A DNA stretch of 64,000 nucleotides from Sphingomonas sp. Leaf21 (lineage in GTDB: Bacteria > Pseudomonadota > Alphaproteobacteria > Sphingomonadales > Sphingomonadaceae), in NCBI RefSeq assembly GCF_916858675.1, contig NZ_CAKASM010000006.1, positions 106,804 through 170,803 on the forward strand, read 5' to 3'. A program made the translations under genes and the position numbers. Shown here piece by piece: positions 33,293 through 44,843 of the stretch. Each line of letters starts with the position of its first letter. Position 1 is the stretch's first letter. The notes below the pieces were generated by a model that ran no database searches, was not told where the DNA came from, and was given only the letters and a program-made list of their open reading frames with translations.

Positions 33293-33540
33293 CCGGGGAA
33301 GACGGCGCCGATGTCTGGACCCGGCGAGCGCGGCCGAGCTTCCTCTATGTCATGTACGCGCTGCTCTTGTGGAGCATTCCCATGGGGTTGCTCGCGGGGG
33401 TCCGTCCGGCGATGGCGGCGGCGATGATCCGGGGCATGGCCGCCTATCTGGCCGCCATCCCGGAGCCGCTCTATACGCTCTTCGGCACGGGCTATCTCGG
33501 CTACACCGTGGCGCGCGAGTGGGGAAAGCGGCGTCAGTAG
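33289..33540 (+). CDS. 3TM-type (GTA-like) holin
   Basis: A protein of 83 residues starting with GTG at 33289 inside the endolysin stop. It has two to three hydrophobic segments (SFLYVMYALLLWSIPMGLL, then an Ala-rich helix, then LYTLFGTGYLGYTVA) and a short basic tail (EWGKRRQ), like the gene transfer agent 3TM holin family. It would form lesions in the inner membrane to let the endolysin out. Its 3' end overlaps the convergent protease gene by 7 bases. Confidence 0.8.
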   Translation: MTGEDGADVWTRRARPSFLYVMYALLLWSIPMGLLAGVRPAMAAAMIRGMAAYLAAIPEPLYTLFGTGYLGYTVAREWGKRRQ

Positions 33541-34784
33541 AAGTGGGCGCGGGTCAGAGTCCGGTCCTGCCCGTCGCAGGTCCGGAGCGCCACGGTCGTG
33601 CCGGGCTTGCCCACCGTCCAGCGGGCGAGCGCGCTGTCGACATAGTCGCGTGGGATCGGCTGTCCGTCGATCGCGCAGATCGTGTCGCCCTCGCGCCAGC
33701 CGGTCCTGGCGGCGGGCCCGCCGCGCATGACGTGCAGCACCCGCAACCGGTCGCTCGCGACGCCGAGCAGCAGCCCGACCGTCGACCGTGCCGCCGGTGC
33801 GTCGGCCTGCGGTCCGGGCGACAGGATCATCCGCCCGGCGCCGGGATCGAGCAGCACGCGATAGCGCTGGAGAAAGCCCGAGCCGATTCGCCCGGCCACG
33901 CCGACCGATTCGCTGAAGCCCTGGGGCGGCTCGATCCGCACCTCCACCTCATGCGCGCTCAGCGTCCCCAGCCGGACGGTCGGCGCGATGGCGAGGTCGT
34001 TGACGCTCGGCCCCGCCAGCCCGAAGCCGATCGCGGTGGTCGTCGGCAGCGAGGTCAGCCGCGCCGCGCGCCACGCCGCCTGCGTCACGGTCAGCGCCGA
34101 GCCGTCGCCGGTATCGAGGATGACGGGCGACAGCCGCGCCGCGCCCAGCCCGACGACGCTTTCATAGACCCGCCGCTCGGGCGACACGACGAGCGGCGCG
34201 GTCGCCCCGGTAAAGGGCATCCGCCCCGACGCGATCAGGCGGAAGCGCTTGCCCGGATAATCGATGTCGAGCGCATGCGCGGCGAGCAGGTCGCGCCCGA
34301 CCAGCAGATCGACGGCGGTCGCATCGCCCGTCGCCAGCGCGGGCAACGGCGCGACGGCGACCCCGCCGCCCCTGCGGCTCAGCCCGCCGAGCGACAGGGT
34401 CCGCGTCGGCATCCACCCGATCGCGACCGCACCGCCGATCGCGCTGGCCTGTCCACCGGGCCGTACCTTGCCTTTCACCGCCAGCGGAGAGGTCTGCGAC
34501 AACAGGGTGAAGCTGACCCCGGTGTCGAGGATCGCGGTCAGGCTGCGTCCGTCGATCGTCATGGTGAAGCGGATCTGGTTGCCGGGCGTCAACTGGAACG
34601 GGATCCAGCGCGCCTCGGCATCGGGGGCGAGCGTGGTCACGCCCGGATCGCGCGCCGCGGCGGCGACGACATCCTCGACGACGGGCGCGGCGGAATGCTT
34701 GCCCGGGCGCGACGCCAGCGGCGCCATCATCGCGGCGGCGAGCAGCAGGGGCAGGGGAGCGAGATAGATCGGACGAGGCATCAC
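33534..34784 (-). CDS. Two-lobed retropepsin-like aspartyl protease with C-terminal PDZ domain
   Basis: The 416-residue exported protein has a hydrophobic N-terminus (LAPLPLLLAAAMMAP) and two retropepsin-like lobes with active-site motifs ILDTGVSF (DTG 87-89) and ILDTGDGS (DTG 224-226). A PDZ domain follows from about 330 to the end (GLLLGVASDRLRVLHV, GPAARTGWREGDTI). Two DTG copies in one chain allow an intramolecular pseudo-dimer. Substrate is unknown; such proteins are often annotated 'aspartyl protease family'. Confidence 0.85.
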   Translation of the reverse strand: MMPRPIYLAPLPLLLAAAMMAPLASRPGKHSAAPVVEDVVAAAARDPGVTTLAPDAEARWIPFQLTPGNQIRFTMTIDGRSLTAILDTGVSFTLLSQTSPLAVKGKVRPGGQASAIGGAVAIGWMPTRTLSLGGLSRRGGGVAVAPLPALATGDATAVDLLVGRDLLAAHALDIDYPGKRFRLIASGRMPFTGATAPLVVSPERRVYESVVGLGAARLSPVILDTGDGSALTVTQAAWRAARLTSLPTTTAIGFGLAGPSVNDLAIAPTVRLGTLSAHEVEVRIEPPQGFSESVGVAGRIGSGFLQRYRVLLDPGAGRMILSPGPQADAPAARSTVGLLLGVASDRLRVLHVMRGGPAARTGWREGDTICAIDGQPIPRDYVDSALARWTVGKPGTTVALRTCDGQDRTLTRAHFY

Positions 34785-34839
34785 CGCCCAACGCCTAGCC
34801 GAGGCGGAAGCTGCGCGCGAGGTGGTCCGGGGATGGCTT

Positions 34840-34887
34840 CTTCATCTTTCCCCCTCCCCCTCGGAGAGGGGCGGGGGAAAGATGAAG
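34840..34887. terminator. Long symmetric hairpin between the aspartyl protease gene and cpaF
   Basis: CTTCATCTTTCCCCC (from 34840) pairs with GGGGGAAAGATGAAG (to 34887) and the inner CTCCCCCTC with GAGGGG, forming a nearly perfect 20-bp stem. T-rich flanks (CTTTC) on both strands suggest a terminator or a palindromic repeat lying between two co-directional genes. Confidence 0.55.
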
Positions 34888-34895
34888 GAGAAAGC

Positions 34896-36422
34896 CTACA
34901 GGCAGGCTTCCAGCAGCGCCTTGTCGAAGCCGAACTGCTTGGCCTTTTCCAGCGTATAGGGGCGCAGCCCCGCCGAGCGATACTCGCCGATGATCTTTCC
35001 GTCGGTGCCCTCGTCGAGATATTCGAAGCTGAACAGCTCCTGCGTGACGATCACCGGGCCTTCCATGCCGATGACCTCGGTGATGTTGGTCACGCGGCGG
35101 CTGCCGTCGCGCAGGCGCTTGACCTGGATCACCATGTCGACCGAGTCGGCGATCTGGCGGCTGATCGCCTCCTTGGGCACCTTGATGTCCGACATCATCA
35201 CCATGTTCTCCATGCGGGCCAGCGCCTCGCGCGGGGAGTTGGAGTGGAGCGTGCACATCGAGCCGTCATGGCCGGTGTTCATCGCCGCCAGCATGTCGAA
35301 ACATTCGGACCCACGGATTTCGCCCAGGATGATCCGGTCGGGCCGCATACGCAGCGCATTCTTGACGAGGTCGCGGATGCTGATCTCGCCCTGTCCCTCG
35401 AGATTGGCGGGACGGGTTTCGAGGGGGAGCCAGTGCGGCTGCTGCAGGCGGAGTTCGGCCGCGTCCTCGATGGTCAGCACGCGCTCGCCCGGGTCGATCA
35501 TCTTGGAAAGCGCGTTGAGCATCGTCGTCTTGCCCGAGCCGGTGCCCCCCGAAATGACGACGTTGAACCGCGACGCGCCCGCGATCTTGAGCAGTGTCGC
35601 CATGTCCTGGCTCATCGACCCGCCTGCCGCCATCATGTCGAGCGTGATCGGCTTGGCGGAGAATTTGCGGATCGAGATGGCGGTGCCGCGAAGCGACAGC
35701 GGCGGCACGATGACGTTGACTCGGCTGCCGTCCTTCAGGCGCGCATCGGCCAGCGGCGTGGTCTGGTCGACGCGACGGCCGACCGAGTTGACGATCCGCT
35801 GCGCGACCTGGAACAGATGCTCCTCGTCGCGGAAGCGGATATTGGCGAGTTCCAGCCGACCCTTGCGCTCGACATAGGTCTGCTCGGGGCCGTTGACCAT
35901 GATGTCGGTAATATCGGTATCGGCGAGCAGCTCCTCGAGCGGACCCAGGCCCAACAGCTCGTCGACCAGCACCTTTTCCAGCGCGAACTGTTCGCGCCGG
36001 TTGAGCGTCAGCTTCAGCTCGGCCAGCACCTCGCCGATGATCGGGCGGAATTCCTCGGCCAGCTCGTCCTTGCCGAGCGTCGCCGCCGCTTCCGGATCGA
36101 CGCGTTCGAGCAGGCGGGGGAGGACCTGTTCCTTGATGCGGTGGATCGACGCCTCGAAGCCCTCGCCGCGGGCGGGAGACGCCTCGACGCTGGCGGCCTG
36201 ACGATCGGCCAGCCGCTGCATCGCGTCGGCGGCGGTGGCGGGCGGCGCAACCTCGACGCCTTCCAGCGCGCTGAGCGGCGGGAATTGCTGGCCGCCGGGG
36301 GCGGGCGCCTCGGCATCGGGGCGGGGCGCGGGGCCGGGACCATGCATCGGACGCGCGACGCCGAAGGCCGGACGGCCTCCCGCCGCGCTACCCACACCCT
36401 GACGACGACCGAACGCATTCAT
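34896..36422 (-). CDS. cpaF: CpaF-type Flp pilus assembly / secretion ATPase
   Basis: Cytoplasmic hexameric ATPase powering Flp/Tad pilus assembly. The 508-residue protein has a Pro/Ala-rich N-terminal extension (1-80), an N-terminal domain with LGLGPLEELLAD and DIMVNGPEQTYVERKG, Walker A GGTGSGKTT (292-300), the Asp box TIEDAAELRL, and MRPDRIILGEIRG with TGHDGSMCTLHSNSP. The ATG at 36422 is preferred to 36464 on family grounds. No other cpa/tad genes lie within the window. Confidence 0.93.
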   Translation of the reverse strand: MNAFGRRQGVGSAAGGRPAFGVARPMHGPGPAPRPDAEAPAPGGQQFPPLSALEGVEVAPPATAADAMQRLADRQAASVEASPARGEGFEASIHRIKEQVLPRLLERVDPEAAATLGKDELAEEFRPIIGEVLAELKLTLNRREQFALEKVLVDELLGLGPLEELLADTDITDIMVNGPEQTYVERKGRLELANIRFRDEEHLFQVAQRIVNSVGRRVDQTTPLADARLKDGSRVNVIVPPLSLRGTAISIRKFSAKPITLDMMAAGGSMSQDMATLLKIAGASRFNVVISGGTGSGKTTMLNALSKMIDPGERVLTIEDAAELRLQQPHWLPLETRPANLEGQGEISIRDLVKNALRMRPDRIILGEIRGSECFDMLAAMNTGHDGSMCTLHSNSPREALARMENMVMMSDIKVPKEAISRQIADSVDMVIQVKRLRDGSRRVTNITEVIGMEGPVIVTQELFSFEYLDEGTDGKIIGEYRSAGLRPYTLEKAKQFGFDKALLEACL

Positions 36423-36474
36423 CGCGCAATTTCCCAAGCCATGGGACCCGTCAGTAATTGCCAAGATTTACCAT

Positions 36475-38058
36475 ATGCCTAACCGATCGCGGTTGCGGGG
36501 GATGGAAAGGGCACGATATGGCGCTGTTTCGATGCTCAGCCGGTCCGTCCTCACCCCCCTGTTTTCCGCCCTGCTCCTGCTGGTCGGACTGCTCCCCGTC
36601 GCGGCGGGAGCGGACGATATCGCCGCCACCGCGCGCGGGGTTGTTCGCGTGGTCACGATCGCGATGGTCGATGACGAGGTGGCGGGATTCGGCCACGGAT
36701 CGGGCTTCGCAGTCGCGCCCAACCGGATCGTCACCAACGCGCATGTCGTCGAACTGGCCGAGCGCTATCCCGACAATGTCGTGATCGGCGTCGTCCCCTC
36801 GGAGGGGAGCAAATCCTATCAGGGGCGCGTCATCGCCTATGACTCGCGCCGCGATCTCGCGCTGATCGAGGTGAGCGAGGCGAAGCTGCCGCCCGCCGCG
36901 CTCTTCACGGGTCCGGTGACCGAGGGCGATCAGGTCATCGCGCTTGGCTATCCGGGCAATGTCGACCTGGCGACGGCGCAGTCGGCGGCGGATTATATCC
37001 GCCCGCTGTCGCCAGTGCGGTCGCAGGGCGTGGCCTCAGGCCGGCGCGCGCTGACCGGGATAGAGGTGCTGCTCCACACCGCCAGCATCGCGCGGGGCAA
37101 TTCGGGCGGACCGCTGCTCGATCCCTGCGGGCGGGTGATCGGGGTCAATTCGGCGCTGACGCGTGCCGATGACGGCGATTCGACCTTCGGCTTCGCGATC
37201 GCCGATACCGAACTCATGGCGTTCCTGCGCGCGGCCAAGCAGCCCTATACGGCGGTCGGCGTCCCCTGCACGTCGATCGAGGAGCGGCTGCGCGAGGATA
37301 GCGCGGCGGACGCCCGGATGATCGCCGATGCCGCCGCCGCCAAGCGCGAGGCCGCCAACAGCGCCGCCATCCGCCGCGAGGAAGCGCTGAACACCGCCCG
37401 CGCTGAAGCCGAGCGGTCGCGGGAGAACGTCATGGCCATCGCCGCGCTGCTGCTGGTCGGCGGTGCGCTCGCGCTCGGCGGCGCGGGGCTGCTCGAATCG
37501 CGCGGGCAGCGGCGTCCGGCGATCTGGACCGGCGCGGCGGGGGGCGTGGCGATCGTCGTGGCGGTCGTCGTCTTCCTGCTGCGGCCCTCGGGTGAGATCA
37601 CCCTGCCGCGCGAGGCCGCCGTGCTGCCCAGCGTCACGGCACCCGGCAAGGCCATGGGCGCGATGATCTGCACGCTGCAACCCGATCGCAGCCGCATCAC
37701 CATATCCTCGACCGCCGAAACCCGGCTCGACTGGGGTGCGAACGGCTGTGCCGACGGGCATGTCCAGTTCCTGGAGGGCGAGGGGGGCTGGCAGCGGATC
37801 ATCGTACCGGACGAGGAGCCGACGGTGACGGTGGCGCGGTTCGACCCCCTGACCCGGACCTATGCCCAGACGCGGTATCTGCTGCCCGCCGCGACGATGG
37901 AGGCGATCCGCAAGCTGCACCAGCCGACCACGCCCAGGGCGTGCGTCAAGACCGACACCGCGCTCCAGAATCTTCAGGGCGAGCAGGCACAGATTCGCCA
38001 GCTCCTGCCGCCGCTGCCCAATGAGAAGCTGGTCTATAGCTGCCGTTCGGGGGGCTGA
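36475..38058 (+). CDS. Membrane-anchored trypsin-like (HtrA-type S1C) serine protease
   Basis: A 527-residue protein with an N-terminal signal/anchor (22-46) and a trypsin-like domain with the triad His90 (VTNAHVVEL), Asp127 (SRRDLALIEV) and Ser210 (ARGNSGGPL). There is no PDZ domain; instead comes an Ala/Glu-rich helix (about 275-318), two transmembrane helices (about 322-367) and a unique C-terminal domain. The start is uncertain: ATG 36475, 36502 (MERARYG, with GCGGGGG before it) or 36532 (MLSRSV). The 3' end overlaps the convergent Ada-like gene by 25 bases. Confidence 0.85.
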   Translation: MPNRSRLRGMERARYGAVSMLSRSVLTPLFSALLLLVGLLPVAAGADDIAATARGVVRVVTIAMVDDEVAGFGHGSGFAVAPNRIVTNAHVVELAERYPDNVVIGVVPSEGSKSYQGRVIAYDSRRDLALIEVSEAKLPPAALFTGPVTEGDQVIALGYPGNVDLATAQSAADYIRPLSPVRSQGVASGRRALTGIEVLLHTASIARGNSGGPLLDPCGRVIGVNSALTRADDGDSTFGFAIADTELMAFLRAAKQPYTAVGVPCTSIEERLREDSAADARMIADAAAAKREAANSAAIRREEALNTARAEAERSRENVMAIAALLLVGGALALGGAGLLESRGQRRPAIWTGAAGGVAIVVAVVVFLLRPSGEITLPREAAVLPSVTAPGKAMGAMICTLQPDRSRITISSTAETRLDWGANGCADGHVQFLEGEGGWQRIIVPDEEPTVTVARFDPLTRTYAQTRYLLPAATMEAIRKLHQPTTPRACVKTDTALQNLQGEQAQIRQLLPPLPNEKLVYSCRSGG

Positions 38059-38933
38059 TCGCGCGCGGCGAGCGCCTGGGTCACCGCTTCGACAAAGGCG
38101 ATGCGGCGTGCGCCGATCGGCAGGGCGGGATCGGGACAGGCCAGTGTCGCGATGCGCTCCCGAATGGCCTCGGCGTCGCCGTCGCCGAGCGCGTCGATCC
38201 TCGCGGCGGGGAAATGCTCCGCCAGCCGCGCGGCGTCCTCGTCGAAGGCGAGCCGGGCCAGACCCCGCACGGTCATGGCGACCAGCAGCTGTCCCAGGGG
38301 CGTGGCGATCATGGTCCAGGTGATCGCCGCGCCGTCCCCGCCGCGTCGCCACCGGCCGGGCGTCATGCCCCGGCGCGTCTCGCTGTCCGCGTAGAAGCGG
38401 CTGGGCGCGGCATAGCCCGCCTCGTAGAGCGCCGCCGTCACGCTGCCCTGATGCCGCAGCGCGATATCCGCCCGCTGGTTGCGGAGGCCACGGGCATAGG
38501 CGGCGGGCGTCACGCCGGTCGCGCGCTTGAACAGACGATGGAAATGATGCGGGGCATAGCCGACGGCCTCGGCCAGGTCGGTCAGCGCGGGGACGGTGTC
38601 CGCTTCCTCCAGCAGGGCGAGCGCGCGTGCCACCGCCAGCCGGTCGCGCGCGACCTGATCGGGCAGGCAGCGCAGGCACGGCCGGAAACCCGCTGCCCGT
38701 GCCGCCTCGGGCGTCGCGTGGAAGCGGACATGCTCGCGCCGGGGGCGGCGTGCGGCGCAGCTCGGGCGGCAATAGATGCCAGTCGTCCGCACCGTGACGA
38801 CGAACCGTCCGTCGGCCAGACGGTCGCGGCGAGAAAAGGCGTCCCAGGCGCTGTCCTCGTCGATCGGGGTCGGGGCCGGGGCCGGGGCCGGGGCCGGGGC
38901 CGGGGAGGGAGGCTCTGGGCTCATGGCGGCCAT
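38034..38933 (-). CDS. Ada-like regulator lacking the O6-methylguanine methyltransferase active site
   Basis: N-terminal Ada zinc domain with Cys55, Cys59, Cys86 and Cys89 (GIYCRPSC, PCLRC); in E. coli Ada the first of these accepts methyl groups from phosphotriesters. An AraC-type DNA-binding domain follows (about 100-190, DLAEAVGYAPHHFHRLFKRATG), then the ribonuclease-like domain preceding the methyltransferase. The protein stops at residue 299, before the PCHRV active site of full Ada (about 350 residues). The stop lies inside the 3' end of the convergent protease gene. The N-terminus contains (AP) repeats from a GGGGCC tract. It probably acts as a methylation-sensing activator only. Confidence 0.85.
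   Translation of the reverse strand: MAAMSPEPPSPAPAPAPAPAPTPIDEDSAWDAFSRRDRLADGRFVVTVRTTGIYCRPSCAARRPRREHVRFHATPEAARAAGFRPCLRCLPDQVARDRLAVARALALLEEADTVPALTDLAEAVGYAPHHFHRLFKRATGVTPAAYARGLRNQRADIALRHQGSVTAALYEAGYAAPSRFYADSETRRGMTPGRWRRGGDGAAITWTMIATPLGQLLVAMTVRGLARLAFDEDAARLAEHFPAARIDALGDGDAEAIRERIATLACPDPALPIGARRIAFVEAVTQALAARDQPPERQL
38876..38908. repeat. GGGGCC hexanucleotide tract in the Ada-like gene
   Basis: About five tandem GGGGCC units encode a Pro-Ala repeat (PAPAPAPAPAP, residues 11-21) on the minus strand. Changes in copy number would keep the frame and alter only linker length. Confidence 0.85.
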
Positions 38934-39136
38934 CTTATCAGGGTCGCTGTGGCATTCATCCCACGGCTTGCGGCCAAAGCGGTTAATCTTGCGTCACGAT
39001 CCTGTCACAAGATGCGCCACGCAGCTTGCATCGATTGGTTCCCGATGCTAACCGCCCGCCAACCCATCGGAGGCGCGTTTTTCGCGCCCCGTTCCCCATG
39101 GGGCCAACCCGTTCGTTGTTCGAGGAATTCGCATCC

Positions 39137-41249
<2,113 letters not shown>

Positions 41250-41256
41250 TTGTCCG

Positions 41257-41338
41257 TCACCCCGGCGAAAGCCGGGGTCTCGTGCCGCAAGCGCGCGCTC
41301 GAGGTGAGAGATCCCGGCCTCAAGCGCCGGGATGACGA
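41257..41338. repeat. Palindromic intergenic repeat (family C) inside the atp operon
   Basis: GTCACCCCGGCGAAAGCCGGGGTCTC forms a tight hairpin, followed by GAGATCCCGGCCTCAAGCGCCGGGATGAC; the outer parts GTCACCCCGGC and GCCGGGATGAC are also complementary. The 'gtcaccccggcgaaagccggggtctc' unit is a frequent sphingomonad intergenic repeat (from general knowledge). It fills the 102-base atpA-atpG gap. Confidence 0.75.
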
Positions 41339-41351
41339 AGTGGGAAACTAG

Positions 41352-42226
41352 ATGGCGAGCCTCAAGGCCCTCAAGATCCGGATCAACTCGGTCAAGTCGA
41401 CCCAGAAGATCACCAAGGCGATGAAGATGGTCGCCGCCGCCAAGCTGCGCCGCGCGCAGGAGTCGGCGCAGAACGGCCGTCCCTATGCCGAGCGTCTCGA
41501 AGCGGTGATGGCCGGGATGGCCGCGCGCGTCGGTGGCGTAGGCGCGTCGCCGCTGCTGGCGGGCACCGGCAAGGACGAAGTCCAGCTGCTGGTCGTCGCC
41601 ACCTCGGAGCGTGGCCTGGCGGGTGCGTTCAACACCAACATCGTCCGCGCCGCGCGCCGCAAGGCCGAAGAGCTGACCGCGCAGGGCAAGACGGTGAAGT
41701 TCTACATCGCGGGCAAGAAGGGGCGCGTGCTGAAGCGCTTCTTCCCCAACGCGATCCTCGCCGATCACGACATGAGCACGATCAAGGCGGCCAAGTTCGA
41801 CGACGCCCGCGAGATCGCCGACGACCTGATCGCGCGGTTCGAGCGTGGCGAGTTCGACGTGGCGCACCTGTTCTATTCCAAGTTCGTCTCGGCGCTGGTG
41901 CAGGACCCGGTTTCGCAGCAGCTGATCCCCGTGCCGATGCCCGCGCCGACCAAGGCCGAAAGCTCGATCGAGGCGGTCGCCGAGTTCGAGCCGAGCGAGG
42001 AGGATATCCTCGACGCGCTGCTGCCGCGCAACGTCGCGGTGCAGATCTTCCGCGCGCTGCTGGAGAACCAGGCCGGTTTCTACGGTTCGCAGATGAACGC
42101 GATGGACAATGCCACGCGCAATGCGGGCGACATGATCCGTCGTCTGTCGATCCAGTATAACCGCACGCGCCAGGCCGCGATCACCACCGAGCTGGTCGAG
42201 ATCATCTCGGGGGCCGAGGCGCTCTG

Positions 42227-42227
<1 letters not shown>
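41352..42227 (+). CDS. atpG: F1F0 ATP synthase subunit gamma
   Basis: Central rotor shaft of F1, 291 residues. The N-terminus has INSVKSTQKITKAMKMVAAAKLRRAQ and the C-terminus NAMDNATRNAGDMI and YNRTRQAAITTELVEIISGAEAL, the two helices of the coiled coil. Its TGA overlaps the next ATG by one base (TGATG). Confidence 0.98.
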
Positions 42228-44292
<2,065 letters not shown>

Positions 44293-44300
44293 TGATCTGG

Positions 44301-44322
44301 GGGGACGGTTCGCGCCGTCCCC
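44301..44322 (+). terminator. Hairpin between atpD and atpC
   Basis: Perfect 8-bp stem GGGGACGG (44301-44308) and CCGTCCCC (44315-44322) with loop TTCGCG, followed by TCTTTCC. It could be a weak terminator or an RNA-stability element that lowers epsilon expression. Confidence 0.5.
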
Positions 44323-44366
44323 TCTTTCCTCTCCCCGACCGGGAGAGCGATGCGAGATTTTAGACC

Positions 44367-44618
44367 ATGCTGCACTTCGAACTCGTCACGCCCGAAAAGC
44401 TCCTCCGCTCGGAGGAGGTGCATATGGTGGTCGTCCCCGGCACCGAGGGCGATTTCGGCGTGCTGGAGGGCCATGCGCCCTTCATGTCGACCATCCGCGA
44501 CGGCGCGATCCAGGTGTACCGCACCGAAAAGGGCGAACCGGAGTCGATCCAGATCCGTGGCGGCTTCGCCGAGGTGGGGCCCAAGGGCCTGACCGTGCTG
44601 GCGGAGCATGCTGGGTAA
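44367..44618 (+). CDS. atpC: F1F0 ATP synthase subunit epsilon (short form)
   Basis: Only 83 residues, covering the N-terminal beta-sandwich ([44 protein letters not shown]). The C-terminal helical hairpin that inhibits ATP hydrolysis in E. coli is absent, as in many alphaproteobacteria. Located 74 bases after atpD. Confidence 0.94.
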   Translation: MLHFELVTPEKLLRSEEVHMVVVPGTEGDFGVLEGHAPFMSTIRDGAIQVYRTEKGEPESIQIRGGFAEVGPKGLTVLAEHAG

Positions 44619-44646
44619 TCCGGGTTTTCCGGTTCTTGGATTTGAA

Positions 44647-44680
44647 ACGGTCGCGGCGAAAGTCGCGGCCGTTTTCGTTT
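44647..44680 (+). terminator. Terminator of the atp operon
   Basis: Stem ACGGTCGCGGC (44647-44657) and GTCGCGGCCGT (44662-44672, with two wobble pairs) around a GAAA tetraloop, then TTTTCGTTT. Confidence 0.85.
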
Positions 44681-44713
44681 GTGGGTTTGGAAGGCCAAGC
44701 GAAACCGGCAGAA

Positions 44714-44828
44714 CCAGGCACGCCCCTCCCGCAAGCGTGAGGGGATGGGGGAGGGAAGGCCACAATGCGATGGTCTCGGTGAGACTCCTTGCCCTCCTCC
44801 GGCCCCTCCCGCCTGCGGGAGGGGGGTA
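44714..44828. repeat. GC-rich repeat (family B) between atpC and priA
   Basis: Contains GCCCCTCCCGCAAGCGTGAGGGGATGGGGGAGGG and later GCCCCTCCCGCCTGCGGGAGGGGGG, the same 'cccctcccgc - hairpin - gggaggggatgggggagg' design as at 17736-18216 and 54240-54360. Confidence 0.75.
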
Positions 44829-44843
44829 AGAAGGGGGCGGTTC

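Noticed and set aside
33249..36482. A >1000-codon plus-strand open frame
   Set aside because: It runs antisense through the retropepsin-like gene and cpaF and has no recognisable domain.
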